A stretch of 64,000 nt of DNA from JBEIGE01 sp040382055 (GCA_040382055.1 JBEIGE010000011.1:19367-83366); one strand, 5' to 3'; shown: positions 42,127 to 51,385, counted from the first letter of the stretch. Made by a program: numbers and translations. The notes: generated from the letters alone by a model not told the origin.

Positions 42127-44280
42127 ATGAAAAATCTATTCAACCTTTCTTTGATCGCAACCGTATGCTTACTCACTGCTTGCGGGGGCTCTGATTCTCC
42201 TGTCAAACAGGGCGTGTTCGTAGACGCACCAGTTGAAGGGCTGAGCTTCGTGACCAGTTCAGGTTTGAAGGGCACCACCAATGCTGCTGGTACTTTTAAT
42301 TATGTGCCGGGCGATAACGTGACTTTTTCCTTGGGAAGTATTAACTTTCCAACGGTCAAAGCAGGCGATCTGATCAGCCCATTGGACTTGGTGGGCGCTT
42401 CTTCTGCCGATCACCCGGGAGCCGTATCTATTGCCTATTTGCTGCAAAGCGTAGACGACGACGGCGATATAGACAAAGGCATTAAGATCAACCCCGGCAA
42501 ACTTGCCAGCACCCTTACTCAGCCTAGCGACTGGTCTAAGGTCAATGTTGGTGACATGCTTAGCGCTCCACCTACGCGATCTGAAGCTGACGCGCGTAAG
42601 CACTTATCAGGCCAACTGACAAAATTCAACAAAGATCCTCAAATGAGTTTGGTTGGGCGTTACGCCTCTGGCGGCACAAGCGCTGCGCCATCTTTGGTTG
42701 CAGAAATCACGGCCTATCATGCCAACAGCAAATCACTGTTTATTACGGTAGACACCGCTAGTGAGCCTTCATCTTTCAAACGCATTGACCTGTCTGGTTT
42801 GGGTACAACTGCTGTGAGCAGCCCCACCACAGCCAATAACCTTACAGTTTCTGCACGTTACAACGTAGCTTTAGATGTCAATGACGGCTCTTTCACAGCA
42901 GGTGGCGTGCAGAGCTTGGATGTCACGGGCAATCTCTTGGCCATTGCGGTGCAAGCCACGCCCAAAACGAATCCGGGTGTGATTGCGTTTTACAGTCTGA
43001 CACCCACTGGAACGCCAAGCTTTCTGAAGAAAGTCACGGTTGGCTCTCTGCCAGATGGCGTTGCATTCTCCCCCGATGGGAAGTATTTGGTAGTTGCCAA
43101 TGAAGGTGAGTTGAGCGCCACTTTTATGACTGATGGCATCGACCCGGAAGGATCTATTTCCATTATCAATATCAACAATGGCGCGCCAGCTGATACAGCA
43201 GTACAACTGGGATTTACAGACTTTAATGTGGGCGGTAGTCGCGCCAGTGAGCTGCCATCAACCGTTCGCATCGGGCGGCCTGGCGCCACTGTGGCTCAGG
43301 ATTTGGAACCTGAGTATGTGTCAGTTACTGCTGACAGTAAAACTGCGTACATCACGCTTCAAGAAAACAATGCTGTTGCAGAAGTGGACTTGGCTTCAGG
43401 ACGGATCAGCAAAATTTTTGCGCTGGGCTTTAAGGACTACGGCAGCAAATACAAAATTGCAACTTCTGATCGTTATGCAGGAACTAGCTCTTCGGTTTAC
43501 GGTAATCCAACCGTTCCAGCCACCCTCAAAAACTACGCCAACCTGTATGGGGTTTATCTTCCTGACGGCATTGCGACCTACACAGTGAATGGCAAGACTT
43601 ACTTTCTAACCGCAAACGAAGGCGACGATCGTGGTGATTTCCTGAAAGACACATCTGCAGATACAGCCGCTTTCAAAGACATCGTTGCCAACCTGGACCC
43701 CACGGCATTTCCCTCCGATGTTGTTAACGCGATCAAAACAGACCAGGAATTAGGCCGTCTGACCCTGCTGACCAAGCACGCGGGTGGAAATTACGGCGAT
43801 ACGGATGGTGACGGTGACTACGATCGTGTGTATGTACTTGGTGGACGATCGTTTTCGATTTGGGATGCGAGCAGCGGCAATCAGGTATATGACTCTGGAG
43901 AAGACATTGAACGTGCGACTTACAACAATGCAAGTGATGACTCAACCAATGCTTTGGCTTTACTCAAAGCGAGCCAATTACTCGGAAGGCTTGATAACAA
44001 AGGACCAGAACCCGAATCGGTGGTTGTGGGACAAGTTGGCGCTGAGACCTATGCATTTGTGGCGCTCGAGCGGGCCAGCGCAGTGATGATGTACAGAATT
44101 ACCGATCCCACCAAGCCGAAGCTGGTTCAATACATCCGCAACACAACCAACCTTTCGGATGGCGACATTTCTCCCGAAGGCATGAAATTTATACCTGCCG
44201 CGCAAAGCCCAACCGGCATTGCATTGCTGGTGGTCGGTCATGAAGTGTCTGGGTCGGTGGCGGTGTATCAAATCAAGTGA
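42127..44280 (+). CDS. Choice-of-anchor-I family lipoprotein (beta-propeller, phosphatase-like)
   Basis: 717 residues starting with a lipoprotein signal (LSLIATVCLLTACGG, Cys at residue 19). A first domain resembles carboxypeptidase-like or transthyretin folds (SSGLKGTTNAAGTFNYVPGD). The large part is a WD/YVTN-type propeller: SPDGKYLVVANEGE, QENNAVAEVDL, YFLTANEGDDRGD, LGGRSFSIWD and GPEPESVVVG, the pattern of the choice-of-anchor-I family. A Ca-binding-like DTDGDGDYD occurs near residue 560. Probably surface or periplasmic; enzymatic role not demonstrable here. ATG 42127 is chosen over 42097 to give a normal signal peptide. Confidence 0.85.
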   Translation: MKNLFNLSLIATVCLLTACGGSDSPVKQGVFVDAPVEGLSFVTSSGLKGTTNAAGTFNYVPGDNVTFSLGSINFPTVKAGDLISPLDLVGASSADHPGAVSIAYLLQSVDDDGDIDKGIKINPGKLASTLTQPSDWSKVNVGDMLSAPPTRSEADARKHLSGQLTKFNKDPQMSLVGRYASGGTSAAPSLVAEITAYHANSKSLFITVDTASEPSSFKRIDLSGLGTTAVSSPTTANNLTVSARYNVALDVNDGSFTAGGVQSLDVTGNLLAIAVQATPKTNPGVIAFYSLTPTGTPSFLKKVTVGSLPDGVAFSPDGKYLVVANEGELSATFMTDGIDPEGSISIININNGAPADTAVQLGFTDFNVGGSRASELPSTVRIGRPGATVAQDLEPEYVSVTADSKTAYITLQENNAVAEVDLASGRISKIFALGFKDYGSKYKIATSDRYAGTSSSVYGNPTVPATLKNYANLYGVYLPDGIATYTVNGKTYFLTANEGDDRGDFLKDTSADTAAFKDIVANLDPTAFPSDVVNAIKTDQELGRLTLLTKHAGGNYGDTDGDGDYDRVYVLGGRSFSIWDASSGNQVYDSGEDIERATYNNASDDSTNALALLKASQLLGRLDNKGPEPESVVVGQVGAETYAFVALERASAVMMYRITDPTKPKLVQYIRNTTNLSDGDISPEGMKFIPAAQSPTGIALLVVGHEVSGSVAVYQIK

Positions 44281-44291
44281 ATGACTTGAGA

Positions 44292-44316
44292 CACAACAGT
44301 TCTACAGAGCTGTTTT
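44292..44316. terminator. Possible bidirectional terminator
   Basis: Inverted repeat AACAGTTC / GAGCTGTT with a very short loop, followed by a weak T run, lies between the convergent lipoprotein and Ada-like genes. Stem has one G-T pair; strength is doubtful. Confidence 0.35.
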
Positions 44317-44348
44317 GAGCGAGTGTTCTTGAAGCGCAAGTAGTCCGG

Positions 44349-45200
44349 TCATTGCAAAGCTTTGGCCGCCTCCCAAGCAAGCATGGCCTGCTTGCGCTCA
44401 GTTCCCCACCGATAGTTGCCCGTCTCGCCTGTATCGCGAATCACCCTATGGCATGGAATGAGGAAGCCGATAGGGTTCGCTGCCAATGCAGTGCCCACGG
44501 CCCGTTGTGCGCGTGGGTTTCCAGCCCGTTCGGCCAGTCGCTGGTAGGAAATTACCCGTCCGAAATCAGTCTGTATCAATGCCTCCCACACCTTGATCTG
44601 GAAATTGGTTCCGCGCAACACAAGATGCACTCTGCCACGGGCAGGCGTATCAGGAAAGACGTTCCCAAGAAGCGTCTGCGCCTGAGAATTGTCTTGAATA
44701 AATTTTGCGTTTGGCCAATAGTCAAGCAACTCTTGAAGCATTGCCTTGTGGTGGGACACGGCAAACGCGAAATGACATATTCCCCGTGTTGTCCAGCCTA
44801 CGATCACCTCTCCAAAGGGTGAACTGGCAAAACCATAATGAATATCCAAACCGATGCCACCGGCTTTGATCTCACCGGGCGTCATAGCCTCACACGTCAC
44901 CATCAAGTCGTGCAGGCGGCTGGTGCTGCTTAAGCCGGAGTCTTCTGTCACGCTCAGCGTATCCAATGAAGCAAGCAAGCGTTTTTTGGCGCTCTCTTTG
45001 GTCAAGTATTGAAGGAAACGCTTGGGTGATATCCCGGCCCATTGCGCAAACAGCCGTTGAAGATGAAATGGGCTGACATGAACGGCATCTGCAATTTGTT
45101 CCAGTGTGGGTTGCTCTTTTGCAGTGGCTCGAATAAACGCTATGGCACTCGCGACAAGGTCATATTGCCGTGTCTGGTCAACCGGGAGGTCAGCTTGCAT
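44349..45200 (-). CDS. AraC-domain O6-methylguanine-DNA methyltransferase (Ada-like, lacks N-terminal domain)
   Basis: 283 residues: AraC-type HTH at about 15-70 (PTLEQIADAVHVSPFHLQRLF) followed by the methyltransferase. The acceptor motif is IPCHRV with Cys250. The Zn-binding Ada N-terminal domain with its regulatory cysteine is absent, so it repairs O6-alkylguanine but would not sense phosphotriesters as E. coli Ada does. No Shine-Dalgarno is evident. Divergent from a region holding a hydrolase remnant. Confidence 0.92.
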   Translation of the reverse strand: MQADLPVDQTRQYDLVASAIAFIRATAKEQPTLEQIADAVHVSPFHLQRLFAQWAGISPKRFLQYLTKESAKKRLLASLDTLSVTEDSGLSSTSRLHDLMVTCEAMTPGEIKAGGIGLDIHYGFASSPFGEVIVGWTTRGICHFAFAVSHHKAMLQELLDYWPNAKFIQDNSQAQTLLGNVFPDTPARGRVHLVLRGTNFQIKVWEALIQTDFGRVISYQRLAERAGNPRAQRAVGTALAANPIGFLIPCHRVIRDTGETGNYRWGTERKQAMLAWEAAKALQ

Positions 45201-45380
45201 GCGGGTTCTTCCTGGGCATTAAAGTCATAACACCGTAAATGATGGATAAGAGCACTAGGCAGTTAAAGCTGGCTTTATTCATGACAGTTTCTGTGTTTGG
45301 AATACTGGCATGTTAAAGACCAATCGTCGCTCATTCAATCCGATTCTTGCTGACTTGCATTAGCGCTTGACTGTGGCGTT

Positions 45381-45575
45381 GTGTTCATGCCGTACCATAC
45401 TTGCAAACAACCTTGTGGGGCTTGGAAAATTGTGAATACCAGCATAGAGCATTGCGAGATCGCAACGGTCGAAGGTGCCCAGGGCCGCATTGGGCACTTC
45501 GGATTCTTCAAGTCACAGAATGCGGCGCTGTGGCCTTATGTGTCACGGTGGCTGATGCATGACCGGACATCATGA
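45381..45575 (+). pseudogene. C-terminal remnant of an alpha/beta hydrolase
   Basis: About 50 residues of the end of an alpha/beta-fold hydrolase: ATVEGAQGRIGHFGFFKSQN, then ALWPYVSRWL, with the catalytic His in GHFGFF. The nucleophile region is absent and no homologous frame is visible upstream to 45201. The segment resembles the end of the hydrolase at 53.7 kb (VGHFGVFQRTAE). The stop still overlaps the next start in an ATGA, so it is a decayed operon member. Confidence 0.6.
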
Positions 45576-46525
45576 TCAGACACAGCCGTATTTCACTCGA
45601 ACGAATTGAGCAGGCCACTTCGGTAATCAGTTCGGAGTTTCTCAACAGTCCCCAGTTTGAATGCGAATCGCTGTCCGCACAGTTGGGCGCGCGGGTCGTG
45701 GTGAAGGTTGAAACCACCAATCCGATTCGCTCATTCAAGGGCCGAGGCGCAGAGCTGTACATGTCCAAGATTCCAGCCGGTGCCGAAGTCGTCTGTGCAA
45801 GCGCCGGGAATTTTGGGCAGGCCATGGCTTACGCGGCACGGCGGCGTGGCGTTCGGGTCAGTGTTATTGCGGCAAAAAATGCGAACCCGCTCAAACTAGA
45901 CCGGATGAAGTCGCTTGGCGCCAACCTTGTCCTGTTCGGTGACGACTTTGATGCAGCGCGCAGCCATGCCAAACATTTGGCGGCTGAGCGCGGTGCCAGA
46001 CTTGTGGTGGATAGCCTGGATATTGAAACCATCGAAGGCGCGGGCACTATCGGGTTGGAGCTTTCGCGCTTGCCGCAGCGCCTCGACCTATTGCTGGTAG
46101 CGCTGGGCAACGGGGCAATGTTCAACGGCATTGCTCACGTCATGAAGGCCCGCTCACAGGGCACCCGAATGATCGCTGTTGGTTCGGCAGGCGCAAGCGC
46201 CATGGTCGACTCCTGGCGTGCGGGACGTTTGATCGAACATGCGCACGTCTCGACCATTGCTGACGGTATCGCAACCAGAACGCCAATTCCTGAAGCGCTA
46301 GAAGACATGCAAGGCTTGGCAGATGAGACACTTTTGGTTAGCGACGACGACATCCTGCGCGGCATGAAGCTGTTGCACCGCCACACAGGACTTGTTGCTG
46401 AGCCATCGGCGGCGGTAGGTGTAGCCGCTATGCTGCAGATGCCTCAAGCGTTCAAAGGCGCTCTTGTTGGCATCGTGATCTGCGGCGGAAATCTGACTGA
46501 AGCGCAGATGCAAGCCTGGCTGTAA
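45572..46525 (+). CDS. PLP-dependent threonine dehydratase-like enzyme
   Basis: 317-residue fold-type II PLP enzyme. The Schiff-base Lys lies in IRSFKGRGA near residue 55; ASAGNFGQAMAYAARRRGV and the phosphate-binding loop VALGNGAMFNG (instead of GGGGL) follow. It resembles serine/threonine dehydratases (TdcB type) without an ACT regulatory domain. The altered glycine loop suggests a different substrate. Start ATG 45572 overlaps a hydrolase remnant. Confidence 0.86.
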   Translation: MIRHSRISLERIEQATSVISSEFLNSPQFECESLSAQLGARVVVKVETTNPIRSFKGRGAELYMSKIPAGAEVVCASAGNFGQAMAYAARRRGVRVSVIAAKNANPLKLDRMKSLGANLVLFGDDFDAARSHAKHLAAERGARLVVDSLDIETIEGAGTIGLELSRLPQRLDLLLVALGNGAMFNGIAHVMKARSQGTRMIAVGSAGASAMVDSWRAGRLIEHAHVSTIADGIATRTPIPEALEDMQGLADETLLVSDDDILRGMKLLHRHTGLVAEPSAAVGVAAMLQMPQAFKGALVGIVICGGNLTEAQMQAWL

Positions 46526-46593
46526 TATTTGAGTTGAGTGTGCTGTTCGAATCCACGGCCTCACCAACAACAAGGGGGACACAAGGCCAGCAA

Positions 46594-47001
46594 TCAGGCT
46601 TCAAGTTCCCTCTGCAAGTCAATCCAAGCTGAATCAAAACCCAGTTTCTTGGCCATGGGTGAGCTTGATTCAACAACCCGCCAAAACGGTGCCAGATCGT
46701 GAGTGCTGCCAGTCCGGCTGAATTCTTCCCAGGTGTGCTCTGCCACTATCCTGAGGAATAGGGAGGTCGAGACCGGGCAGGTTGCATCGCAGCTGTTTTT
46801 CTCTGCCAGCATTCGTCTGAACGCCTGGATGGACATCGTGGAACCTGACGGAATGTTTTTCAGCGCTTGCGCAACTTCAACTGGGGATGAAATATGGAGC
46901 TTGGACCCTTTCGGGATACCCGCGAAATCCTTCTCAAGAATGACATGATGGGGCGGCTTTGCATTCATCTTCTCACCCCATGTTTTCTTTGCTCTTGGCA
47001 T
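46594..47001 (-). CDS. Conserved hypothetical protein, possibly alkyltransferase-like
   Basis: 135 residues, no signal or membrane helix. Segments IPSGSTMSIQAFRRMLA and CPVSTSLFLRIVAEHTWEE recur in an uncharacterised family I have seen in proteobacteria; their order loosely recalls the DNA-binding half of O6-alkylguanine transferases (IPxGxxxSY ... PCHR). GGAG lies 7 nt before ATG 47001. The Ada-like gene lies 1.4 kb away. The alkyltransferase link is inference and weak. Confidence 0.6.
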   Translation of the reverse strand: MPRAKKTWGEKMNAKPPHHVILEKDFAGIPKGSKLHISSPVEVAQALKNIPSGSTMSIQAFRRMLAEKNSCDATCPVSTSLFLRIVAEHTWEEFSRTGSTHDLAPFWRVVESSSPMAKKLGFDSAWIDLQRELEA

Positions 47002-47194
47002 TGTTTACTCCGGCGATTAGGTTCTCGTTATTTTGCAGATACAAGTCTTAAGTGCAAATAATCCCCGGAAAAACCCTGAGTTGTTTGAAGTTCAGTGTTC
47101 CTGCTGCCATTTGGTCATTTGTATTGGCGCGTCATTCAAGGTGAGGCCGGGATGGAGCGGATGGAACATCAAGCTGAAACCATTTGTTGTTATA

Positions 47195-47234
47195 TTCAAA
47201 CGCAAACTTTCAAATGCGAATTTGAATGACAAAC
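47195..47234. promoter_or_regulatory. AT-rich inverted repeat upstream of the nucleotidyltransferase
   Basis: TTCAAACGCA...TGCGAATTTGAA forms an imperfect palindrome 14-53 bp before the next start. It may be an operator, or a hairpin in the leader. Confidence 0.3.
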
Positions 47235-47247
47235 AAGGGAATCAAGC

Positions 47248-48351
47248 ATGGCAAAAGGAATGATTTTGGCAGCCGGGCAAGGCACTCGTGTGCGCCCCCT
47301 CACACGGGATTTGCCCAAGCCCATGGTGCCGATTCTGGGCAAGCCGGTGATGGAATACCTCATTGAGCATCTGGCGCGCCATGGCATTACCGAAATCATG
47401 GTCAACGTGGCCTACCACCACCAGCGAATCGAGGAGTATTTTGGTGACGGCCACCGCTGGGGGGTGGAGATTGGTTACTCCTTCGAGGGCGTGCGTGAGC
47501 AAGGTGATGTTGTGCCCCGCCCCATGGGTTCAGCCGGTGGCATGCGCCGCATTCAGGATTTTTCCGGGTTTTTTGATGAAACCATACTGGTGCTATGCGG
47601 GGATGCGCTGATAGACCTGGACATCACCGCTGCGTTGGCAGAACACAAGGCCAAGGGCGCTATGGCTACGGTGGTTGCCATGAACGTGCCCCGTTCCGAG
47701 GTGCAGTCCTACGGCATGGTGGTGGCCGATGCCGATGGGCAGATTCAGTCCTTCCAGGAAAAACCACGTCCGGAAGAGGCCAGGTCAACCCTGGCGAGCA
47801 CCGGCATCTACATCTTTGAGCCCGAGGTGCTCAACAAGATACCTCCGGCCAAAATTTATGACATCGGTGCAGACCTGTTCCCCCAGCTTGTGGCCGAGAA
47901 ACTGCCGTTTTATGTGCAGAACATTCCCTTTAACTGGGTTGATATCGGCCGCGTCAGTGATTACTGGTCTGTCTTGCAGCGCGTGCTGCGCGGTGAGGTG
48001 GCCGACATGAAAATGCCCGGCAAGCAGGTCCGCCCCGGCATCTGGACCGGCATCAATGTCTCCATCCCGTGGGACCAGGTCAAGATTGAGGGACCGGTCT
48101 ACATAGGAAGCAGCGTCAGCATTGAAGCGGGCGTGGTCATTACCGGGCCCTGCTGGATTGGCCATGGCAGCGTGATCCGCGCGGGTGCCCGCGTGACCCG
48201 CAGCATCCTGTTTGACTACACGCGGATTGCAGCAGACCAGCATTTTCACGAAATGATCGTCTCGCGTTTTTATTGCGTAGACCGTCATGGCGACACGCTT
48301 TACCGCGATGACGACTCCACCCTGCTGCGCTGGGGTGATGCACGGGCCTAG
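47248..48351 (+). CDS. NDP-sugar synthase / sugar-1-phosphate nucleotidyltransferase
   Basis: 367 residues: nucleotidyltransferase domain first (ILAAGQGTRVRPLTRDLPKPMVPI, with the G-x-G-T-R-x-x-P-L-T and KP motifs), then a left-handed beta-helix of hexapeptide repeats (VYIGSSVSIEAGVVITGPCW, IGHGSVIRAGARV). It belongs to the GlmU-N/mannose-1-phosphate guanylyltransferase-like group. The nucleotide and sugar are not determined. AAGGGA precedes ATG 47248 by 7 nt. Monocistronic by position. Confidence 0.9.
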   Translation: MAKGMILAAGQGTRVRPLTRDLPKPMVPILGKPVMEYLIEHLARHGITEIMVNVAYHHQRIEEYFGDGHRWGVEIGYSFEGVREQGDVVPRPMGSAGGMRRIQDFSGFFDETILVLCGDALIDLDITAALAEHKAKGAMATVVAMNVPRSEVQSYGMVVADADGQIQSFQEKPRPEEARSTLASTGIYIFEPEVLNKIPPAKIYDIGADLFPQLVAEKLPFYVQNIPFNWVDIGRVSDYWSVLQRVLRGEVADMKMPGKQVRPGIWTGINVSIPWDQVKIEGPVYIGSSVSIEAGVVITGPCWIGHGSVIRAGARVTRSILFDYTRIAADQHFHEMIVSRFYCVDRHGDTLYRDDDSTLLRWGDARA

Positions 48352-48430
48352 GCCGCTCTATGCCGCCTTAACTCGCTCCAGGCCGATCCAGGCCTTGCTG
48401 ATCGCCGGCTTGCGAAACCAAAGCCTCTGA

Positions 48431-49777
48431 TCAAGCCTGTTTTGGAGCCGGGTTTGTGGGCAGCGACGGCACCAGTTTGGTAAGACCGCCCATATAAGGT
48501 TGCAGCACCGGGGGGATGGCTACGCTGCCGTCGGCCTGCTGGTAGTTCTCAAGCACGGCCACCAGCGTACGGCCCACGGCCAGGCCGGAGCCGTTGAGGG
48601 TGTGCACCAGTTCGTTTTTGCCTTGGGCGTTTTTAAAGCGGGCCTGCAGGCGGCGCGCCTGAAAGGCTTCGCAGTTGGAGACCGAGCTGATCTCGCGGAA
48701 TGTGTTTTGCGCGGGCAGCCAGACTTCCAGGTCATAGGTTTTGGCAGCACCAAAGCCCATGTCACCGGTGCACAAGCTCATCACGCGGTAAGGCAGGCCC
48801 AACTTTTGCAAAATGGCTTCGGCATGGCGCGTCATCTCCTCCAGCGCTTCGTAGCTCTGGTCGGGGTGCACGATCTGCACCATCTCTACCTTGTCAAACT
48901 GGTGCTGGCGAATCATGCCGCGGGTGTCTCGCCCAGCGCTTCCTGCTTCGGAGCGAAAGCACGGCGTGTGCGCGGTGAGCTTGATCGGCAGGTCGCTCTC
49001 TGCCGACACCACATCGCGCACAAAGTTGGTCAGCGGCACTTCGCTGGTGGGGATGAGGTAGAGCGCGGCGTTGTCGTCGACCTCGCCGTCCTGACCGCCC
49101 TTTTTGGCGGCAAACAGGTCCCCCTCGAACTTGGGCAACTGCCCGGTACCGCGCAAGCTGTCGGCGTTGACGATGTAGGGGGTGTAGCACTCGGTGTAGC
49201 CGTGCTCGGTGGTTTGCACATCGAGCATGAACTGGCTCAAGGCGCGGTGCAGACGGGCTATGGGCCCTTGCATGACGGTAAAGCGTGCGCCCGTGAGCTT
49301 GACACCCATCTCAAAGTCCAGCCCCAGGGGATGGCCCAGGTCTACGTGGTCTTTGACTTCAAAGTCGAAGGTCTTGGGCGTGCCCCAGGTGCGTGCGACC
49401 ACGTTGCCATGCTCGTCGGTACCTTCAGGCACGCTCTCATGCGGCAGATTGGGCACGGCTAACAACAGGGTTTGCAGTTCAAGCTGCAGTTGGTCGAGCC
49501 GGGTGGCCGAGCTTTCCAGTTCGGCCTTGAGGGCGTTGACCTCGGTCATGGCGGCTTCGGCTTGTTCGTGCTGGCCCTTGCCCTTGAACATGCCAATTTG
49601 CTTGCTCAAGGTGTTGCGCTGGGCCTGGAGTGCCTCGGTGCGGGTCTGAAGGGTTTTGCGTTCAGCCTCCAGGGTGGTGAAGGCCTCCACATTGAGGAAG
49701 GTCTGGGGATATTTTCGCTTATCCAGGCGGCGGATGACCGAGTCAAGGTCTTTGCGGAGCAGGGTAATGTCGAGCAT
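48431..49777 (-). CDS. serS: Seryl-tRNA synthetase
   Basis: 448-residue class II synthetase. N-terminal coiled-coil arm (residues about 30-100, EAERKTLQTRTEALQAQRNT), motif 2 with TPCFRSEAGSAGRDTRGMIR and motif 3 with NGSGLAVGRTLVAVLEN are intact. It charges the tRNA-Ser in this window among others. Lies on the same strand as ispH and slpA, 9 bp downstream of the ispH stop. Confidence 0.98.
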   Translation of the reverse strand: MLDITLLRKDLDSVIRRLDKRKYPQTFLNVEAFTTLEAERKTLQTRTEALQAQRNTLSKQIGMFKGKGQHEQAEAAMTEVNALKAELESSATRLDQLQLELQTLLLAVPNLPHESVPEGTDEHGNVVARTWGTPKTFDFEVKDHVDLGHPLGLDFEMGVKLTGARFTVMQGPIARLHRALSQFMLDVQTTEHGYTECYTPYIVNADSLRGTGQLPKFEGDLFAAKKGGQDGEVDDNAALYLIPTSEVPLTNFVRDVVSAESDLPIKLTAHTPCFRSEAGSAGRDTRGMIRQHQFDKVEMVQIVHPDQSYEALEEMTRHAEAILQKLGLPYRVMSLCTGDMGFGAAKTYDLEVWLPAQNTFREISSVSNCEAFQARRLQARFKNAQGKNELVHTLNGSGLAVGRTLVAVLENYQQADGSVAIPPVLQPYMGGLTKLVPSLPTNPAPKQA

Positions 49778-49786
49778 GGTCAGATT

Positions 49787-50737
49787 TTATGCATCCAGCT
49801 TCAAGCCCTTGGGCAGCGGGAACTTCACGGTTTCTTCTATGCCGTCCATCTTGCGCACCGACACTGCGCCCAGCGCCTTGATGCGCTCCATGACCTGACG
49901 CACCAGGATCTCAGGAGCGGATGCGCCGGCGGTCAGGCCCACACGGGTTTTGCCGGCAAACCAGCTGGTTTGCAGTTCTTCAGCGCTGTCGACCATATAA
50001 CTTTCGGTACCCAGCTTCTGCGCCACCTCACGCAGGCGGTTGCTGTTGGAACTGGTGGGGCTGCCCACCACGATGACGATATCAACCTGTGGGCTCATGA
50101 CCTTGACGGCGTCCTGCCGGTTCTGCGTTGCGTAACAAATATCCTGTTGCTTGGGTTCACGAACATGCGGGAAACGCGCACGCACGGCCAGGGCAATCTC
50201 GGCGGCGTCGTCCATGCTCAGCGTGGTTTGTGTGACCACGGCCAATTTGTCGGTCTGGCGTGGCTGTACCCGCGCCACATCCGCCACGTCCTCAACCAGA
50301 TGGATGCCATCGTCGAGCTGGCCCATGGTGCCTTCTACTTCGGGGTGGCCCTTGTGGCCGATCATGATGAATTCATAGCCCTCTTTGTGCAGCTTGGCCA
50401 CTTCCACGTGGACCTTGGTCACCAGCGGGCAGGTGGCGTCAAAAATCTGGAAACCACGTTCATTGGCTTCGTGCTGCACAGCCTTGCTCACGCCATGGGC
50501 AGAAAACACCAGCGTGGAGCCGGGCGGTACATCCGAAAGCTCTTCGATGAAAATCGCCCCTTTTGTTTTAAGGTCGTTCACCACATAGGTGTTGTGCACG
50601 ATTTCGTGGCGCACGTAAATGGGTGCGCCGAATTTTTCCAGCGCGCGCTCGACAATTTCAATCGCCCGGTCAACCCCGGCGCAAAAGCCGCGCGGCTCGG
50701 CCAGGATGACCTCTGCTTTTGAATTCAGTGTGTTCAT
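49787..50737 (-). CDS. ispH: 4-hydroxy-3-methylbut-2-enyl diphosphate reductase
   Basis: Last step of the MEP isoprenoid pathway: an iron-sulfur enzyme making IPP and DMAPP. 316 residues with the three cluster cysteines in GFCAGVDRA (Cys18), DATCPLVTKVH and DICYATQNR; the conserved Glu lies in EGTMGQLDD. Start overlaps the slpA stop in an ATGA. Confidence 0.97.
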   Translation of the reverse strand: MNTLNSKAEVILAEPRGFCAGVDRAIEIVERALEKFGAPIYVRHEIVHNTYVVNDLKTKGAIFIEELSDVPPGSTLVFSAHGVSKAVQHEANERGFQIFDATCPLVTKVHVEVAKLHKEGYEFIMIGHKGHPEVEGTMGQLDDGIHLVEDVADVARVQPRQTDKLAVVTQTTLSMDDAAEIALAVRARFPHVREPKQQDICYATQNRQDAVKVMSPQVDIVIVVGSPTSSNSNRLREVAQKLGTESYMVDSAEELQTSWFAGKTRVGLTAGASAPEILVRQVMERIKALGAVSVRKMDGIEETVKFPLPKGLKLDA

Positions 50738-51231
50738 AAAATTCCCAATAGTTGCACTTCGAAGGTCACTTCATGGCCGGCCAGCGGGTGGTTGAAATCA
50801 AACAGCACGGCACCATCGTCGCTGCCGCCCTTGCCGTCTAGCCCATCCGCCTCGCTAAGCTGCAGCACCACCCCGGCAAACTGGCCCAAGCCGTCTGGCG
50901 TGGGAAACTGCACCACATCACCCACCCGGTAGGTCTCAAGCGGATCGCCCATCTGGCGCAGGACCTTGCGCGCCAGCCACTGCTGCATATCGGGGTTGCG
51001 TTCGCCAAAGGCCGCGCCGCGGGGGAGTTCAAACGTTTTGCGCACGCCCTCCTCCTGGCCTATCAGGCATTGCTCTATGGCAGGTGAGAGCTCGCCCGTG
51101 CCCAGCGACAAAGTGGCCGGCTGGCCACCAAAGGTGTTGATGATGTCTCCGGCCGGCCCACTCAGGCGGTAATGCAGGGTAAGGAAGGAGCCCGCTTCAA
51201 CGCGGACAGGCGGGCTGGTGTTGCTTGTCAT
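50734..51231 (-). CDS. slpA: FKBP-type peptidyl-prolyl isomerase SlpA (FkpB)
   Basis: 165 residues; SlyD/SlpA-type FKBP with an insert-in-flap. FDFNHPLAGHEVTFEVQLLGI at the end is highly typical, as is GTGELSPAIEQCLIGQEEG. No metal-binding His tail, which separates it from SlyD. ATG 51231 chosen. Coupled to ispH as in the conserved fkpB-ispH pair; here it also neighbours the remains of radC, head to head. Confidence 0.93.
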   Translation of the reverse strand: MTSNTSPPVRVEAGSFLTLHYRLSGPAGDIINTFGGQPATLSLGTGELSPAIEQCLIGQEEGVRKTFELPRGAAFGERNPDMQQWLARKVLRQMGDPLETYRVGDVVQFPTPDGLGQFAGVVLQLSEADGLDGKGGSDDGAVLFDFNHPLAGHEVTFEVQLLGIL

Positions 51232-51270
51232 GGAAGTCTCGATAAACTGCACCTATTGTAGAAAGTCTTC

Positions 51271-51297
51271 CATGCCCCTCAAAGACCTGCCTGCCAA
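51271..51297 (+). repeat. 27-bp direct repeat, left copy (start of radC)
   Basis: Covers the radC ATG and first codons, and is identical to 52241-52267. The two copies bracket the PIN toxin-antitoxin module. Confidence 0.93.
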
Positions 51298-51385
51298 CTC
51301 CCGCCCGCGCGAAAAGCTGCTGGCACGTGGCGCGGGCGCACTCAGTGACGCTGAGTTGCTGGACGGTAATGTGCAGCTTATATAA
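51272..51385 (+). pseudogene. radC: radC 5' fragment (first copy)
   Basis: The frame MPLKDLPANSRPREKLLARG followed by AGALSDAELL is the N-terminus of RadC, a JAB-domain DNA-repair-associated protein. After codon 30 it runs into foreign sequence and stops. The first 26 bp of it recur at 52242, before a second, internally deleted copy. Broken gene. Confidence 0.88.

Noticed and set aside
46533..46560. GTTCGAATCCACGGCCTCACCA resembling a tRNA or tmRNA 3' end
   Set aside because: Stem halves are not complementary and nothing upstream folds into a tRNA. Chance similarity is more likely than an attachment site.
47033..47263. 76-codon frame over the start of the nucleotidyltransferase gene
   Set aside because: No recognisable protein; it overlaps the promoter, palindrome and start of the next gene.
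49472..50722. Long open frame antisense to serS and ispH
   Set aside because: The opposite strand carries two complete housekeeping genes with all motifs; such frames are common in GC-rich DNA.
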